Of a stretch of DNA of 64,000 bases, positions 1-13,700 are shown one piece after another (the first letter of the stretch is position 1; each line of letters begins with the position of its first letter). The notes beneath the pieces are model-generated. The model saw nothing but the letters and a program-made list of their open reading frames with translations. It was not told where the DNA came from and searched no databases. The stretch covers positions 1 through 64,000 of the forward strand of contig VXBP01003481.1 in NCBI GenBank assembly GCA_013400115.1, given 5' to 3'. The translations under genes and the position numbers were made by a program. The DNA comes from Rhinopomastus cyanomelas (taxonomy: Eukaryota > Chordata > Aves > Bucerotiformes > Rhinopomastidae).

Positions 1-3000
1 AAAGCGTGAAGCCTTGACCCTCTCCACAGCACTTGATACTGCAATCACAGAAATCTGGTAGCTTTGCCTCACCATTGCAACACTGAGAATATGTTATTCT
101 TTCTTTTCCAATCGTTTTTAGGCAATTATCCTATTTCTATACACTTTGATTGCTGATTACCATACATTTCCCATAGTACCGTCCATAATAATGCAAGATA
201 AACAAGAGCACTACAGTCTTCAAGGGAGAGAGACAGGACTGGGATCACATCAAATAATCATATCCTCCTCCCTACAGAGAGCAAAAAACAAAACAAATCT
301 TTTGTTGTGGGCATTTAGGAGTTTTGAAAATACAGTCACAATACCTGTATTTAAAATGGACAAAAGTCAAAGCTAGTACTTTTTTTATCAGCAGTTTTCA
401 AACAGTACCAAAATCCTCTAACTTTGGAGATTTTTCAGATAGCTATAGAGAAGTTTTTCCCTCTAAACATATTAGGTCCTTTTCACTTCTTTCTTCTTTT
501 TTTTTTCTTCTCTCCCAAAAGGATGGAGAGAGATATGGAAAAGAATAACTGTCTTTATGCAGGCTTTCTCAGAGGTGAAATAAAGAAATAAACTGCCATT
601 TCCATCCTAAAAGTAGTAGAAAGTATAGGCATACGTTTCTCATGAGCATCCCACCTCAAGTTTGGAAAAAGCATTCAGATAACTATACCACAGCACAGAA
701 TGGCTGAACTTAACTGTCAGGAATGGGTTTTTTTCTTCCCCCCTTTACTCCTCCAGTCGTACTAACCATGAACCTACTATTATGACTTGCATGTAATTCT
801 GAAGATGAATTTAAAAGCATGGCATGATTTCCAGGAAGATCCATCCCCACAAAAACCATATTTCAGATTTAGGGTTCTGCCTAGAAGGGGAATAGACATC
901 TATTCATGGCTGTGAATTTGAGCAAGAGTAGCTGACTATAGCAACAGGTGAAGGAGTGCAGAGAAATATCTCGTGGATCATAATGATGAGTATCTCTGTG
1001 TTATAGACTTCCTACACATTAAAATTATTTGCTTCCCTACATGTCCAAGAAAAGGCTGCTTACCACTTGCCTGTGCAAGAAGGGGTTCAGGTGTAAAAAA
1101 CTGACTAGTACTAATTCAGAAATACTGGAGAAGGTAATGTGCCTCCTTTTTGCCAAGTAATACTTTTGTGCAAGGATGTGTGCTGGCACAGCTTACCCTT
1201 TGCAAGTACTGTATTTTTCCCTAGGTGCAGTTATCCTCTGGATACACACTCAAGTAGGTTATGGCAAGCATAAAGCCTGCAGATCTTCATGAGGTGCCAT
1301 CCTCTGACTGCTGTGAAACTATACCAGGTATACAAAACCACTTTTAAAAGCCTTGTGATCTACTTAAAGTCAGCTTACATTCTATCTCTTTAATATGTAC
1401 AAAGGATGATTTATATGACAAAAATATATTCAGGTTTTTTCTCATTTTACTAGCCAAAGTCATGTGAAACTCAAGTACAATTTCAATTGTGAAATCAACA
1501 GCAGTTTCAGTAGTCCGTGGAAGTTATGGTTTGGGTAGATTAGCAAGAAAGTTTGTCATTCCTCCCTCTGTAACACAGTTCAGCCAGAAATGAGTTATAT
1601 ACAAGTCAGTGAACATACAGTACTCTAAGTCAGCTTTTGCTTATAAATATGTATATTTAAAAATATAAAAGAGTATAATGTCAGTGATGATGTACCAGAG
1701 GTAAATACGCTGTCTGTGTTGCCTCAGTGTCACTTTCCCATTACTCAGCATAATGAAAACACAAATAGAGGGTAGTTTGTCTCCTAAACATTCCATGACT
1801 GTCTGCATATCATAGTCTGCCTTTTCAAACTGTAGTTGTTACTAAGGCTGTGCTCCATTAAGTTACACACTCCATTCTTGGAAGCATTTGATACTTCCTA
1901 GATGATTAGATGCTTTCATAGATGAAGTATGAGAGCTGAAGTATGCTCCTTTCTCTGCAATATCCAGAGTGTATTTTTTACCATCTAGAGTTGGAAGTGG
2001 TATTCAAAACACTAAGAAGTGTCTTTGTAAATAACTGAATAAATGCTGAATTCCTAATAAAAATCTCAGGTCCAAAGGCTCAACCTAAATTCATTTATTT
2101 TGCTTTGGCCCTCAGAAGAACCAGGGCACAAATAACACACCTTAATCTATTAATTTTTATGAAATCTTGTGCCAGAGGAAATGTTTTCAAAGCTTGTAAT
2201 ATTCAAATGTTTGCTGCACAAGGATGTGGTAGACACCATTAAGGTGCTTGCCACAAGAGGACTGTGCATATGAATCTTTAATTCTTCCCTCAGTGGCTGA
2301 ATTTTCTGTGGAGGAGATTCAGAGAAATTCCCCAAACTAATTAAGCAGACATTCAGCATTATTAAGCTTCGTCCTGTGAGGCACAGAAAAGAACAACCTA
2401 ATCTTAGTACTGTACAACAACTGGGAAACAGAACAGTGTCACTTCAAACCCATCTGCTCAGTGGTGTCTGAAAGGCATCTGCAATTGTCTGCTAACAGCA
2501 GAGAACCACATCTAATGGCCACATTTTTTAAAATTAGTCATATCAGAGAAATATTCTGGAGGGTATGATTTTTCACAGTGTGCTGCAGTGTATACTGTCA
2601 GGTTTGAGTCTGGTCCACGTTACAAAATCAGTTTTGTAAATTAACAAACTGGTTACCCTTGCTGACAGCCTTAGGAAGGGCAAAGGACTGAAAAATCTGA
2701 GATTGTATTGTCTTATCATGCTTCTTATAGATCACAATGGAAGTAGCAGGGGAAAACGTGCTTTGTTTTCTCCTAGCCTGGTCACACGCAATTATATTAA
2801 TTCATTCCCCACCACCAGTGCATTTTATTAAATGAGGAAGTTATGTGGGAGAAAGAAAACAAGCACCATAAACCAACTGGAAACAGAACAGAATGAAGAA
2901 TTTTTGTCCTCTGGTTGTGGATAAAGAGCAAATTTTACCAACACAGCGCTGCTTGTAGTTGCACAGAAAAACACTAGTGTGAGAAATGGCAAGGGAAGAA

Positions 3001-3380
3001 GATGGGGTGCTGGAAGGGGATAGCAACATTCCTTGGTGGTTTAGGGTCCACCCTTAATTTGTGTAAAACTCCCTTTAATAACTTTGCCTTATTAAGATGA
3101 TCAAATCAAAGTGCAAAAAGTTAACCTAATGGAAATAATTTGATTACATTTTGTTAGATTTTCCCATTAACTATATTGAATTTTAGTGTGTTTCTTCATT
3201 AGGCATTAATGGGAACATAGAACAAATTAGCAACAGACTCACCAGTTTAAGCTTGGGAGGCTTATGGTCCTGACAGCTAAGACTACACCCTATTCCCAGA
3301 AGTACACAGTCAGTTTGTCTTGGAAAAACACACCTCATGTTGTCACTGGAGGGGAAGTACTAGGAAATTTCATGGGTTGC
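1..3380. other. Unique AT-rich non-coding DNA
   Basis: I see no gene, RNA gene or recognisable repeat here. The open frames are short (at most 76 codons), start at arbitrary ATGs and show no domain. The only local structure is a pyrimidine tract of about 36 bases at 481-516. Old, highly diverged repeats could be present below what can be recognised by eye. Confidence 0.6.
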
Positions 3381-3381
3381 A

Positions 3382-3400
3382 TTCTCATGTTCTCATGTTC
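3382..3400. repeat. Octamer tandem (ttctcatg, about 2.4 copies)
   Basis: Two perfect copies of an 8-base unit plus three bases abut the 3' end of the minus-strand CR1. CR1 elements normally end in tandem octamers, so this may be a decayed tail. However, the unit resembles the plus-strand form ATTCTATG, while the element lies on the minus strand, so the match may be coincidence. Confidence 0.5.
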
Positions 3401-3785
3401 ATTTTGAGGGACCTCAAAAGATCTGGTTCAATCCCCCTGCCACAGCAGGATCACCTAGATCTAGTCACACAGGAACACATCCAGGCAGGTTTTAAATGTC
3501 CCCAGAGAAGGAGACTCCACAACCACCCTGGGCAGCCCGTTCCAGTGCTCGGTCACCCTCACTGGGAAGAAGTTCCTTCTCACATTTATATGGAACCTCC
3601 TCTGTTCCAGCTTACACTCATTGCCCCTTGTCCTATCATTAGATGATTCAGAGAAAAGCCTGGCTCCATCCTATTCTACTGTCTTCATCATCTTTGTGGC
3701 TCTGCACTGGACTCTCTCCTGCAGTTCTGTCTTTGAAATGAGGGACCCAGAACAGGACAAAATATTCCAGATGCGGCCTCACATC
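3400..3785 (-). mobile_element. CR1 LINE fragment (ORF2 C-terminal region and 3' UTR)
   Basis: Read on the minus strand this is the 3' part of a CR1 non-LTR retrotransposon. Its blocks include the 'gggacctcaaaagatc' 3'-UTR box, 'cacaggaacacatccaggc', 'gagaaggagactccacaac', 'gggaagaagttccttctcac' and, at the far end, 'ccagatgcggcctcac', which in other CR1 copies lies further upstream in the element. It is one of the longer copies here. The 327-base plus-strand open frame at 3320-3646 lies mostly inside the element and is not a gene. The expected octamer tail is not clear at the 3' end near 3400, and a short octamer-like tandem sits just outside it. Like most CR1 copies it is 5'-truncated and cannot be active. 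Confidence 0.9.
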
Positions 3786-6700
3786 TTATCATAACGTGTA
3801 AAAGAGCCTGACAGAGTTCACTGTCATTACTGACTGTTCTTTAACTCAAGAATTGCCTCAAGAACTGTATCTGAAATGGGGCCTGAAGGAACTCCGGTAG
3901 GAGTCTCACAGTCTAAACTTTTTTAATATTACTATGCATTCATAACTACTTTTTCCCATCAAAATTCACTTTTTGAGCTATTAGACTTTTGTGCTTGGCA
4001 TCTTAAGATATTTTCTATCACTTTCAGGACCATTTGTCATTCTTTCACACTTATTCTCCAGTTTATAACAAACAATAAGAGTCTGAAGTCTTGATCACAG
4101 AGTATTCAGGGGTTCTGAGTCACTAATGCCATATGAAATTAGGTTTTTCCAAACTGTGTCTTGCTTTTTACTTGTTTCCACACTTCATAAGCTAGAATTA
4201 CAGTTGGTGGAACATACCACAATCTTCTGTAGACTTTTGAAGATTATTCCTTCCTGACTCCTAAGCGATACCTAGATATTCAGATGATGGGTCTGTTTGT
4301 TTCTAGGAATAGCCAGTCTGACAGGTTTACAAAATAAAGGGAAAAATTCCTGTTCCTTCATTTATGTTCATGGAAACATAGTGGCTTGCCATGAAAGGAA
4401 CGTATCCTACTGATAAGGTTATTTTAAAATGTATTTATATTACAATATCATGAGGAATGGAGACGGAAAGACTTATTTGCCAACCATGACCTTATGGAGT
4501 CTTAAGCGCTTCAGATAAACAAGACATTGTGGACTGATGTTTTCTGCCTCTCAATTTGCTAAATATTGGATCTCGAGTAGATTTTCTACAGCTCTGGTGT
4601 TTTGCACTTGATGTTCCTGCTTGATACAAGCCAATCAAACACAGTCCCAGCACACATGCTGCTCCGCTGCTGTGTGTGCCCTTCAGTTCTTTAATAGATA
4701 CACAGTCTGCACTCCTTACAGGAATTCGACAAGGACAAAATTTGTGCAGGCAAAATGCCAGAATAATCTTCACTGTAAAACCAGATGTTTCATATCATCG
4801 GTCGGTTGGCTGGCAAGGTTTTAACAAGGGAGAAAAGGAGAGATCTGTGCCTCTTTCTTAAATCAGACCCAGAGTTAATTCACTACTAAGTTAGCAGTCT
4901 CAGAATTGGAATCGTTTCACCATTTATTTAGAATGAATTTGAAAGCAAAACAAGCAAAGCCCATCAAAATAATTGTATCACTTTAAGAGAAAGAACTTCA
5001 CTGAGGCTTTGAACACTGTATAGATTGCTTCTGAGTGAAGGCATACTTAAAAGACACACACAGCAAAATGCTGTCATCTGAATTTAAAAATATATGACCC
5101 TTGTGCTTGTTAATTGTGTTTGGTTTTCTTATGACTAATTTATTATGGACAATTGAGTAAGAAAAGCATTTGAACTGATTTCCATTTGTTTGGCCATTAA
5201 AGTTCCTCTGTGAAATGTATGTTTATTTAAAGTATCTCCAGCTACCCATTTACAATGCATTTGTTAAATTAGTTAAGAGACTTTAATTGGGCATTGGGGA
5301 TTTGTTGTACTATTCCCAGATACTTTTACTAAAAATACATGAGAACAGTGAGCAATTTATTTATAACCTTGTTATATTAGGCCATAACCAACATCTGAGT
5401 TTTTTCTTAACATGTTTTTCATTTGCACTGACAAAATTGAAGCCATGTTTGGGGTTTTTTTTTCTTTAATAGAGCAGCCTGCAAACTATTTCTAGTTAAA
5501 TACACTACAACCACCTGCTATATTTGGAAGTGTTAATATAAGTGAATTGCAGAAAAAAAAAAGCAAAAATATTGACTCAGCAATAAGAGAATAATGTATT
5601 TCTTTCTTTACCATCCCATTATGATCAATAATTTGAGCAGTTAACTATATTTGAGTTTACAAATGCACTGTACTACACTGTCATTATCATCACATATTCA
5701 CTTACTTGTTTTGATCATACTCTAGTTATCATACAGCAATTAAAACACAGCACACCAATATGACCTGTATTATAATGTTTTGTTTAGTGACAGGCCCATT
5801 GTCATCACCACTCTGAACTATGCTGCCAGACCTATACAAGTAATCCTCTTCTAAGAGACAGAAAAAAAGAACAGGGTTTTAGAACACTTAGCTTAAAAAA
5901 GGCTAATTTTATCCAAAAAAATTGGAAGAAAGGTCAGTATTTCCAGCACGTTAGTCACAGTTTTAAACATCAGGATTTCTCCATAGTGCAGAAACTTAGG
6001 ATTGTTTTGTTTGCCTCAGGTGTTAACAAAATAGGGATTATTTACAGGATGCTTTTATATAGGTTTCCAGGTATTTCTGGATTTATACATACAATACTTT
6101 CCTCATTTGTCAAGGGTTTATGCCAAGATGAAATCATCCAATTATATTAGTTAATGTGTAATTTTGTTTGAAACAAAAACAAAACAAGGAAGGTTTGCAA
6201 ACCACTAAAAATTGCAGGTAGATAACAAAACTAACTCAAGAAGAAGGAAGAGCTGGAAGCACAGAGCTAGAAGCCCTAAACCTATAATTCCAAGTCTTTG
6301 CAGAGCTGAAAAAACGGTTATCACTTCCCAATGGTTCGTGTCAAGAAACCTCAAATTTCAAACGATGACACCATACAATCCTATCCAAGTTTAGTATGTT
6401 GTCTACAATGTATTCTGAGAAGAAACACAATGTTGGTCTTGTATTTTTGAGCAAAAAATTGCATAGACACTATCTGTGTTTTCTTAAGTACTGTAGTTGG
6501 CCAACAGGTAGTGGTTTATGGTGGAGAGGTATAGAATTGGCTTAAGCAGAAGTAACCTGGGAATTCTATCTGAGCTAAAAGACTACAACCTGGACAAATG
6601 GGAGATGGTTTTCCAGAATTTCAGTTCCCTCTTTTGTCTCCAAGTCTCCCTGCTAGGCCACTATAGGTTTTCAGATGATTTTTTTATGACCCTACTTTCA

Positions 6701-7736
6701 TTAAACAATCATAAAAATCAAACTAATTCCACAAAAAAAGAAAGACATTTTAAAATTTTGGGCTTTTTAACCAAAGATCATTCAACCTGGCGAACCCTCA
6801 AATTAATAGATTATGTACCACATATCTAACTTATCAAAACTCATCGATTAAGGCCTTGTTCTGGTTTGTTTTTTAAGTCAATGAGTGAATTACACATATA
6901 ATGTGGCAAATGTACTGGATTTTGAATATGCTAGATTTTTAATAACCTGTCTCTTAAAAGGAATAATCTTCATGCTTTATTCAGGAATAAAATAAGCAAG
7001 AATTTTTACCAGTCTACATGCACTACTAGGAGGAAATTCTTCAAATTATCAGCAATTTTAAGTTCAAAGCAGAGGCTCTATTGAAAAAGAAACATACTTA
7101 AATGTTCAGCCCTTCATTAGCCTATTCTACACCACGGTCAAGAGATGGCAACGAGGATTCAAAGGGCCCTCAGAGATAAGGATGGCTGCACACCTCTTCA
7201 AACAGGGTATTCATGCCCAAGGTCAAGTTATTTCTTAACCAAAGTCTTATTTTTAGAACAGCATTGTATAGGGACATCTCTGTGCTTGCCCAGAGTCTAG
7301 GGGAAGTCATTGGACTGCTACACCGAGGAAAGTGGTTCATTATGATGAAATGGCAGGTAATAAACTGTCTCCTCTTTCCACAACTATTTTTGTCTTGTTA
7401 AATCCAGTTGCTTTAACATGATTTTCACTCCTGCTGACACTGATCTGTTGTGATGTGATGAGTGAGTAAGTTAACAGCTGTAAATGTTAACAAGTAATTT
7501 ATTTAAGCTGTTACAGAAGTCAGATTGCTTTCATGGTAGGGGAAATCAGCAGCACACACACTCTGCCAAGTATTTTTACTGAACAGAATGTTGTATGAAG
7601 CTCGAGCTGCTTTCCATAGTGCAAAGAATAGCATTCTGTTGTTATAGAAAAAATCGCTGTCATTTTTCAAAGGACTGCATAGCCCTGGTACATGAGAAAA
7701 GTCCTGAACTGGTACAAATTAGCATAGAACTCTTAC
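3786..7736. other. Unique AT-rich non-coding DNA
   Basis: No gene or interspersed repeat is recognised in this 4-kb stretch. It has a T-run near 5,453 and an A-run at 5,551-5,562. The longest open frame (6518-6829, 103 codons) has no recognisable motif and no supporting splice or start context. Confidence 0.6.
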
Positions 7737-8000
7737 TGATAGGACAAGGGCAATAGTTTCAAACTAAAATTATTGAGATTAGATTAGAAAAACATTCCTC
7801 ACTATGAGGGTGGTGAGGTACTGGAACAGATTACCCAGAGAAGTAGTTGATGACTCCTCTCTGGAAGTGTTCAAGGCCAGTTTGAATGGGGTTCTGAGCA
7901 ACCTTGTCTAGTGAGAGATGTCCCTGCCCATGACCAGGGGGATGTAACTAGAAGATCTTTAAAGTAAGTTCCAACATTTACCATTATATGATTCTATAAT
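7737..8000 (+). mobile_element. CR1 LINE 3' fragment
   Basis: Plus-oriented CR1 3' end. It starts in the 'gataggacaagggcaatag' box, continues through 'ttcctcactatgagggtgg', 'ctggaacagattacccag' and 'aggccagtttgaatggggt', and ends with a decayed 'atgattctat' octamer. It shares these blocks with the copy at 39,782-40,224, so the two belong to one sequence type. Many substitutions relative to the usual CR1 boxes suggest it is fairly old. Confidence 0.92.
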
Positions 8001-8002
8001 CT

Positions 8003-10727
8003 CCTGTCATTCTACTATGTCTTTTTTTCCTCTTCATGCAAATTATTCTGACCTACAGAGTCTTCTCCACACTTCTGATTTAAGTTAATTTAACTGCATC
8101 TTCTAAGAGAAGTTGTGGGTTTGATTTCTTTTCCAAGGTATATCTCAGATCACGAGCTTCTATTCAGAACCACCCCATAACAGTGCTACTCTGATCAGAG
8201 CTATCTGTGCTTGTTTGTTGAACGCTGTACCTTTCCCCTTACTCTGAGACACCTTGAGTGCAGACTCTAGCGTTTCTTGATAGACCACAAATTCTTTCTG
8301 CTGAATTAGGAAATGGCTTGATTTTCAAAACGTGTTATAAAAGTTTTACCTAATTTAAAGGCTTTTATTTTTAAGAGTGCTCCAAACGCGTGGAAATTAA
8401 AATGAAAAAAGCTTTATGGGTCCTTTTGGGGTTTATGACTGCAATCAAAAGCTTGGAAAAAACAAGAAGTAAAAAACCAATTGGTACCACTGTGAATCCT
8501 GGCATAGGCAGCACAGAGCAGAGTATTTGCTCGACTTGCAGGAAGCTTACAGATAAAGCTTGTATTCAAGAACCAGAAATAATAACTAATACACTTATAT
8601 GATTGTTCTAAGAACTCTAGACATTAAAAGAAGCATAACAGCAGTGGTAAAATGAGGAGACATTTCTATTTCCTGTTGTTTAAATCACAGAGGTTTTTGT
8701 GATTTTTATGTTGTTTACTCACATTTTATTTTAAAGCAAATGTCATTTTAAATCCCAGGCAAGATCAACACTGGCAAGAAATTTTGAAAAAAACTCCAAA
8801 ATTAGAAATGGCAACCATTTCACATAGCTTATCAAAAAGCATCAAGAGGAGTCTTCGTGAGTGGAGAGTTTAGCAGTTCACAATACCATCTTGACAATTT
8901 CAGCACTCCGAATCATGAGAGCCCAGATTTCGACCCATCTGGCAATACTGAGAGACAAACACTCATGTATCAGATGTGCTGCAGAGCTAACATTCCCACA
9001 CAGAGAGAAAGTCATCCTGTTTGATCTCAAACTCTCTCCAAACATGGTGTATTTTGTTGTCCTGAACATTGTACTATACAATAACAGGGAGATAGATCCA
9101 GCCATTTGGAGCTGCTGGAGAGCACTCATCAAAATTCCATAGGCAATCTGGGGAAGAAAGCTCATGCCAACAGTATTGGGAGATGTCTACAAAGGATATA
9201 AAAACATGTTTGCTTCTGTGATACAAATGAACAGAACTGTGTCTTCACAGCAGAGAGCAAGCAGAGATGACAAAAACTGTAGGCTGGCTAACACTGACGC
9301 TCACAGAATACATGTAGGGTTACATTTGAGTTCCAGAGAATTTCTTGCTCAATGAATGTATTTTCAGTGTCGTAGTATTTTATAATGTGATTCATGCTGA
9401 TTACATTATCATACCCAGGTGCATAATTTCACTTCTGTTCTAAATGCAGTGGCAGAAGATCAAAAAATAGATGGGACCTGATCTGGTCATTTTCTTCCTG
9501 CAAGGACAGCAGAACCACGGTCTTTGGAACAGGTAACTTCTCTGACTTAAACCAATCTTAGAGAAAGTTCATAGTGCACCAGAATGCCTTCTTTTACTTT
9601 TCCATGAAACGGGAATAACGTATACCACGTAGAGTTTGAGATTTATTGATTACATCCCTGACTAGGTGCTGCCTTTCCTTCACAACTGCAGAGTCTAAAA
9701 TGAGTGGCCTATTTCCATATGAGTTACACCTTAGAGCTTTCTCATTTTGTTCATAGGGGAACTGTGCCATTTAAGGGCCATTTTTATCACAAGAAAGCCC
9801 TGTAGTGAAAAATTATGTATCGTTTACCATGGAATTAATGTCTTCTGTCTCAAAATGCTGGTTTTTTTCACAAGTAATTAGAACTCAGGCTTCCAGGAAG
9901 TTTTTCTAACATGGAAACAGAACTATGCAAAACTCATCCACTAGACTACATAAAAAGCCACAAGGAACAGTTTAATGAAGTTGGTTACCTTGTGCAAACA
10001 TTGGTGCAGACTTTTGGCCCTCCAATTACATGGATGAGGAAGGAAATCAAACCCCCCAAAAAAAGAAAAGAGTTGGCAGAAACAAAGGCTGAGGTACAGA
10101 GAGAATATACAAGACTTACTACTGTGCAGATGTCACTCTTAACAAATAAGCTTTATGCATTATCAAGGGAAGGAAAGAAGAGCAGAATTATTACTCTGAG
10201 AGAATAAGAAAAAATTGAACTTCAGTGGAAAAGAAAAAGAAGTCATAGTTGTCTATTTTGTGACTATAATAACAAAATAATGACGACAGCTCAATTGCAC
10301 TGCAAATGAAGTCCAGGTTTTCTAGTGCTGCAGACACTAATAATAAGATCAACAACACTCTTGTCTGAATGCTGGGTTTGACAACTTCCAAAATATAAAT
10401 TGTATTATTTTCAAGAGCATCTTTTTCCGCTATTCAATAGCATCCTACAATAGGCCTTGCTCTATTTTGAGTCAAACATTTATATGTCCATGCAAATTTT
10501 AATATACATGCACATCTACATTTTAAAAAGTAGTCCACTTGGCTAAGAAATTGAAGTTGAATACTTTAATCTATACTGGCATAGGAGTAGCCAGACTTTC
10601 AAAGGAACTGATGATACAATTTCCTTCTTATTTCAACATTAATTGATTAAAAATTACGTATTTAACTTTCTTGTTTTACATACAGGACTTCATTCCTCAT
10701 CTTCCACCCTAAAACATATAGACATAA
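8003..10727. other. Unique non-coding DNA with two chance-like open frames
   Basis: No repeat or known gene is recognised. Antiparallel open frames cover 8861-9142 (plus) and 8878-9165 (minus). Another, lysine-rich, spans 9911-10207 (plus). None shows a domain I can name, and bird exons are usually much shorter than these frames, so an open frame alone says little. Confidence 0.55.
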
Positions 10728-10777
10728 ACACACACACATATATATACACACACACACATTTTTATATATATATATAT
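10728..10777. repeat. Compound (CA)n/(TA)n microsatellite
   Basis: Two CA tracts are separated by a short TATATA run. They are followed by a few T bases and a longer TA tract of about eight repeats. The alternating purine-pyrimidine composition throughout makes it a likely length-polymorphic locus. Confidence 0.95.
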
Positions 10778-13700
10778 CTTTTTATCTGTACTTTCAAATA
10801 AAGTCTATTGAGCCCTTTCAGATTAAAAAAGTAATTAAAAATACCAAACAACAAATTCTTATCTTAACAACAATTTTGAAGGGAACAACAGGAGCAAGAA
10901 AATTAAACTAGACCAAACAGTCAACATAACAATTCCCCAGTGAGGTACGCCAGTGTAAGGATGTATAATAATGAGATCAAACACAGCTTGCAATATGAAA
11001 AGTGAAAATTCAATATGCAAGTATGAACAATACAAAATTACATTAGTAAATTGATCTCTTAGTAGAATATCCTGCAGTATGTGAAACCACCCACTTTATG
11101 CAACACAGCCACTCTCTTTTATATATTCCAAACCTAACTGCATTAAAGTGCATCTCATGGTATTGACTGACCATTTCTTAGACCAAACTTATGGAGGAAC
11201 TCTAACTTTTCCTTTGTGAAGCAGAACATTACAAAACATTCAGACCATGGAACACCAGTTTAGTCCCTCACTTTACACACTATGAAAGGGGCTACCACTA
11301 ACTCCAGCAATAATAAACTATTCCCTAATATAACCTATCCTTTGGTCCTTTTCTTTGCATCTGAAGAACCAAGTTCTTTGCATCTAAAGTAGAATTAGCT
11401 ACACATGGAACTTCTACACTTCTTCTGTCTATACTTTTAGATAAGAAGGTCTAATGAGGGTTTCTTCCCAACCAGAGTGGTTCTGTGACGCATTTAAATA
11501 AGGTTGCACAAGTTCATCATTACTGCATGTAGAATTAGCCTTTACAAAGAATGTTCTTTTATTTGATACGCAGGTGGTCCTCCAAAATCTCGCAACACCA
11601 GGGAAAAGGGGGAAAAAAATGATAATTGAAAGGGGAAAAAAGGGGATAATTCCATTTTCTTCAGATATATCAGAAAGTGAAATGAAAGGTAGATCATGTA
11701 TTTTTTTGCTTCCGAGATTAAGTCCAAAGAACATTGCCATAGTCTTGTCTTAAATCAGCAACAACACCAAACAGGACAGGCTGTCCCTGGTCTTTTTGGA
11801 AACCAGGGAGGTCAAGCCTCTGCCCGCTACCGTGCAGAGACATTCCACGCAGCACAGTCCTGGCAGTCTTTGGCTACGCTACTTGCTCTCATTATGATTT
11901 ATGTATTGTATTCAGCACAGTGGGAAACTTTCCTGAGCAATTTATTTTTCTCCAACACAGCTCCTCTCACCCCTGGGGACTGAAAGGAAATCCTTGACAG
12001 GTAGACAGCTCCCTATGTATTAAAAACCCTAATGTCAGAGGGAAATCAGTAGTTAGGCATCTATAGTAAATAAAATTAAGAGAAACAGCAAAAGAATATA
12101 TTGGAGATAAATTTGCATTCAGAGACAGTGTATGAGACACTTTGCTGCCCACCAATCTACCTGAGAGTGCAATGGGTACTGGGAGGACAGCATACTGTTA
12201 TCCACATCTTACCCCAAAAACCTCTCAGTCTAAAGGTGAGGTTTCCTGCTGAGACATCAAGGCTGTATGCAGATCTTTAATTACCATTAGCTGGAATAAT
12301 CTATTCTATTAAAATAAAAATGTCACTGATGAAGACTGCTGTTGCTGATGTGATGATTGTTAGGAGGGCTGACACACGCTAACACTGGTTTTAATGAGAT
12401 CATTTGGATGTTTCTCAAAGAAAATGTTTATTAAAATGATACATCATTAGGAACCTTCCACAAAGCATAAACAAAAATCCTCTCTGACATAAAAATAGTC
12501 ACCCTTGTAAAGAAGTCAGCAGAAAACTGAGACACTTAAGTTCTAAACACTTGCTTTGGGCAAACAATTAAATTCAAACAGCAATGCACAAGGCAGCATC
12601 ATCAGCTAATTCTTTGCAGATATTCCACAGCACTGAGCTTCAGCACTAAATTCCACATGCATGTGAAAATAAAAAAAATCTATAACTGCATAAACTTGGG
12701 GATTCTCACTTCTTGATAAATGATATTCACCATTTTATGCACTGGTTTAGATTTTTTCATTTTTCCTGTGCATGTGGAATAATTCTCAATAAATAATATT
12801 CACCGTTGGCAAAGTAAAATCAGGGAGAAACGAATATATTAGTAGTTCAGTACAGTACAGGAGTGCCTAGCAAACAGATAATTTTTCTACATAAGAATTT
12901 ACTGTTAGGAATTGAACAGTAAAACTGAAGGTCTTCAACTTAGAGCCATTCCAGCAATTTCAAGTTTTGCATTTGAGAAACAACACTGCATTCATTATTT
13001 TCTACTTCAGTGCTTCTGAGAAGGAAGAATTTAGGTCAGTGTTGAGTCTGAGTTACTGTTGATAACTGTCAACAAATAAAACTCTGCCCTATATTTCATT
13101 CTTTATGAAAAATAAATGAGCATGGGGCAAGGAAATTGCTTATCATTCTGAGACAAGAATCGTTAGCCAGCACATTTGCATTCTGAAATTACTTTTGGAG
13201 ACATGGTAATGGACTTTCCACATTGAGCTTGAGATATATAAGACAGCATCAGAGACCTGGCCATATTTGCCTTTGTTGGCCCATGGCATGTGAACTTCAG
13301 ATAAAGAACAGGTATGTTCAGGAGATTTGGAACAAAAATTAATTACATGGAATAAGAAAATGGCTTTAACTCTGCTGAGTATGACAGTGACCTGGAAGCG
13401 CAGGAGTAAAGATTTGCTTTCCTGTGGTGGTGTGAAGAACAGGTAAAGGGCTTTTTGACTGCTTGTGGCTTTTGCCCCATAAGTTCAATACTTTTACATA
13501 TGTGGCTGGTTTTAGAATAGATTAAATATAAAGGCTGTATAATACATTATTGAATGTAAACTACACTGCAGTGATTGTGTACAACTGTAGGTGTGCGTTG
13601 AAGTCTCTCTTGTCACTTCTCATTCTCTAGTCTGAGGGAATAGCATGCTGTCCTCCAAGGAGCTGTGGATACCTATGACTTAACACATGTTCAAAACTAA

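Noticed and set aside
3320..3646. 108-codon plus-strand open frame
   Set aside because: Most of it is antisense CR1 sequence; the same arrangement recurs at the other minus-strand copies.
9911..10207. 98-codon lysine-rich open frame
   Set aside because: Basic, A-rich composition explains the lack of stops; nothing in it matches a family I know.
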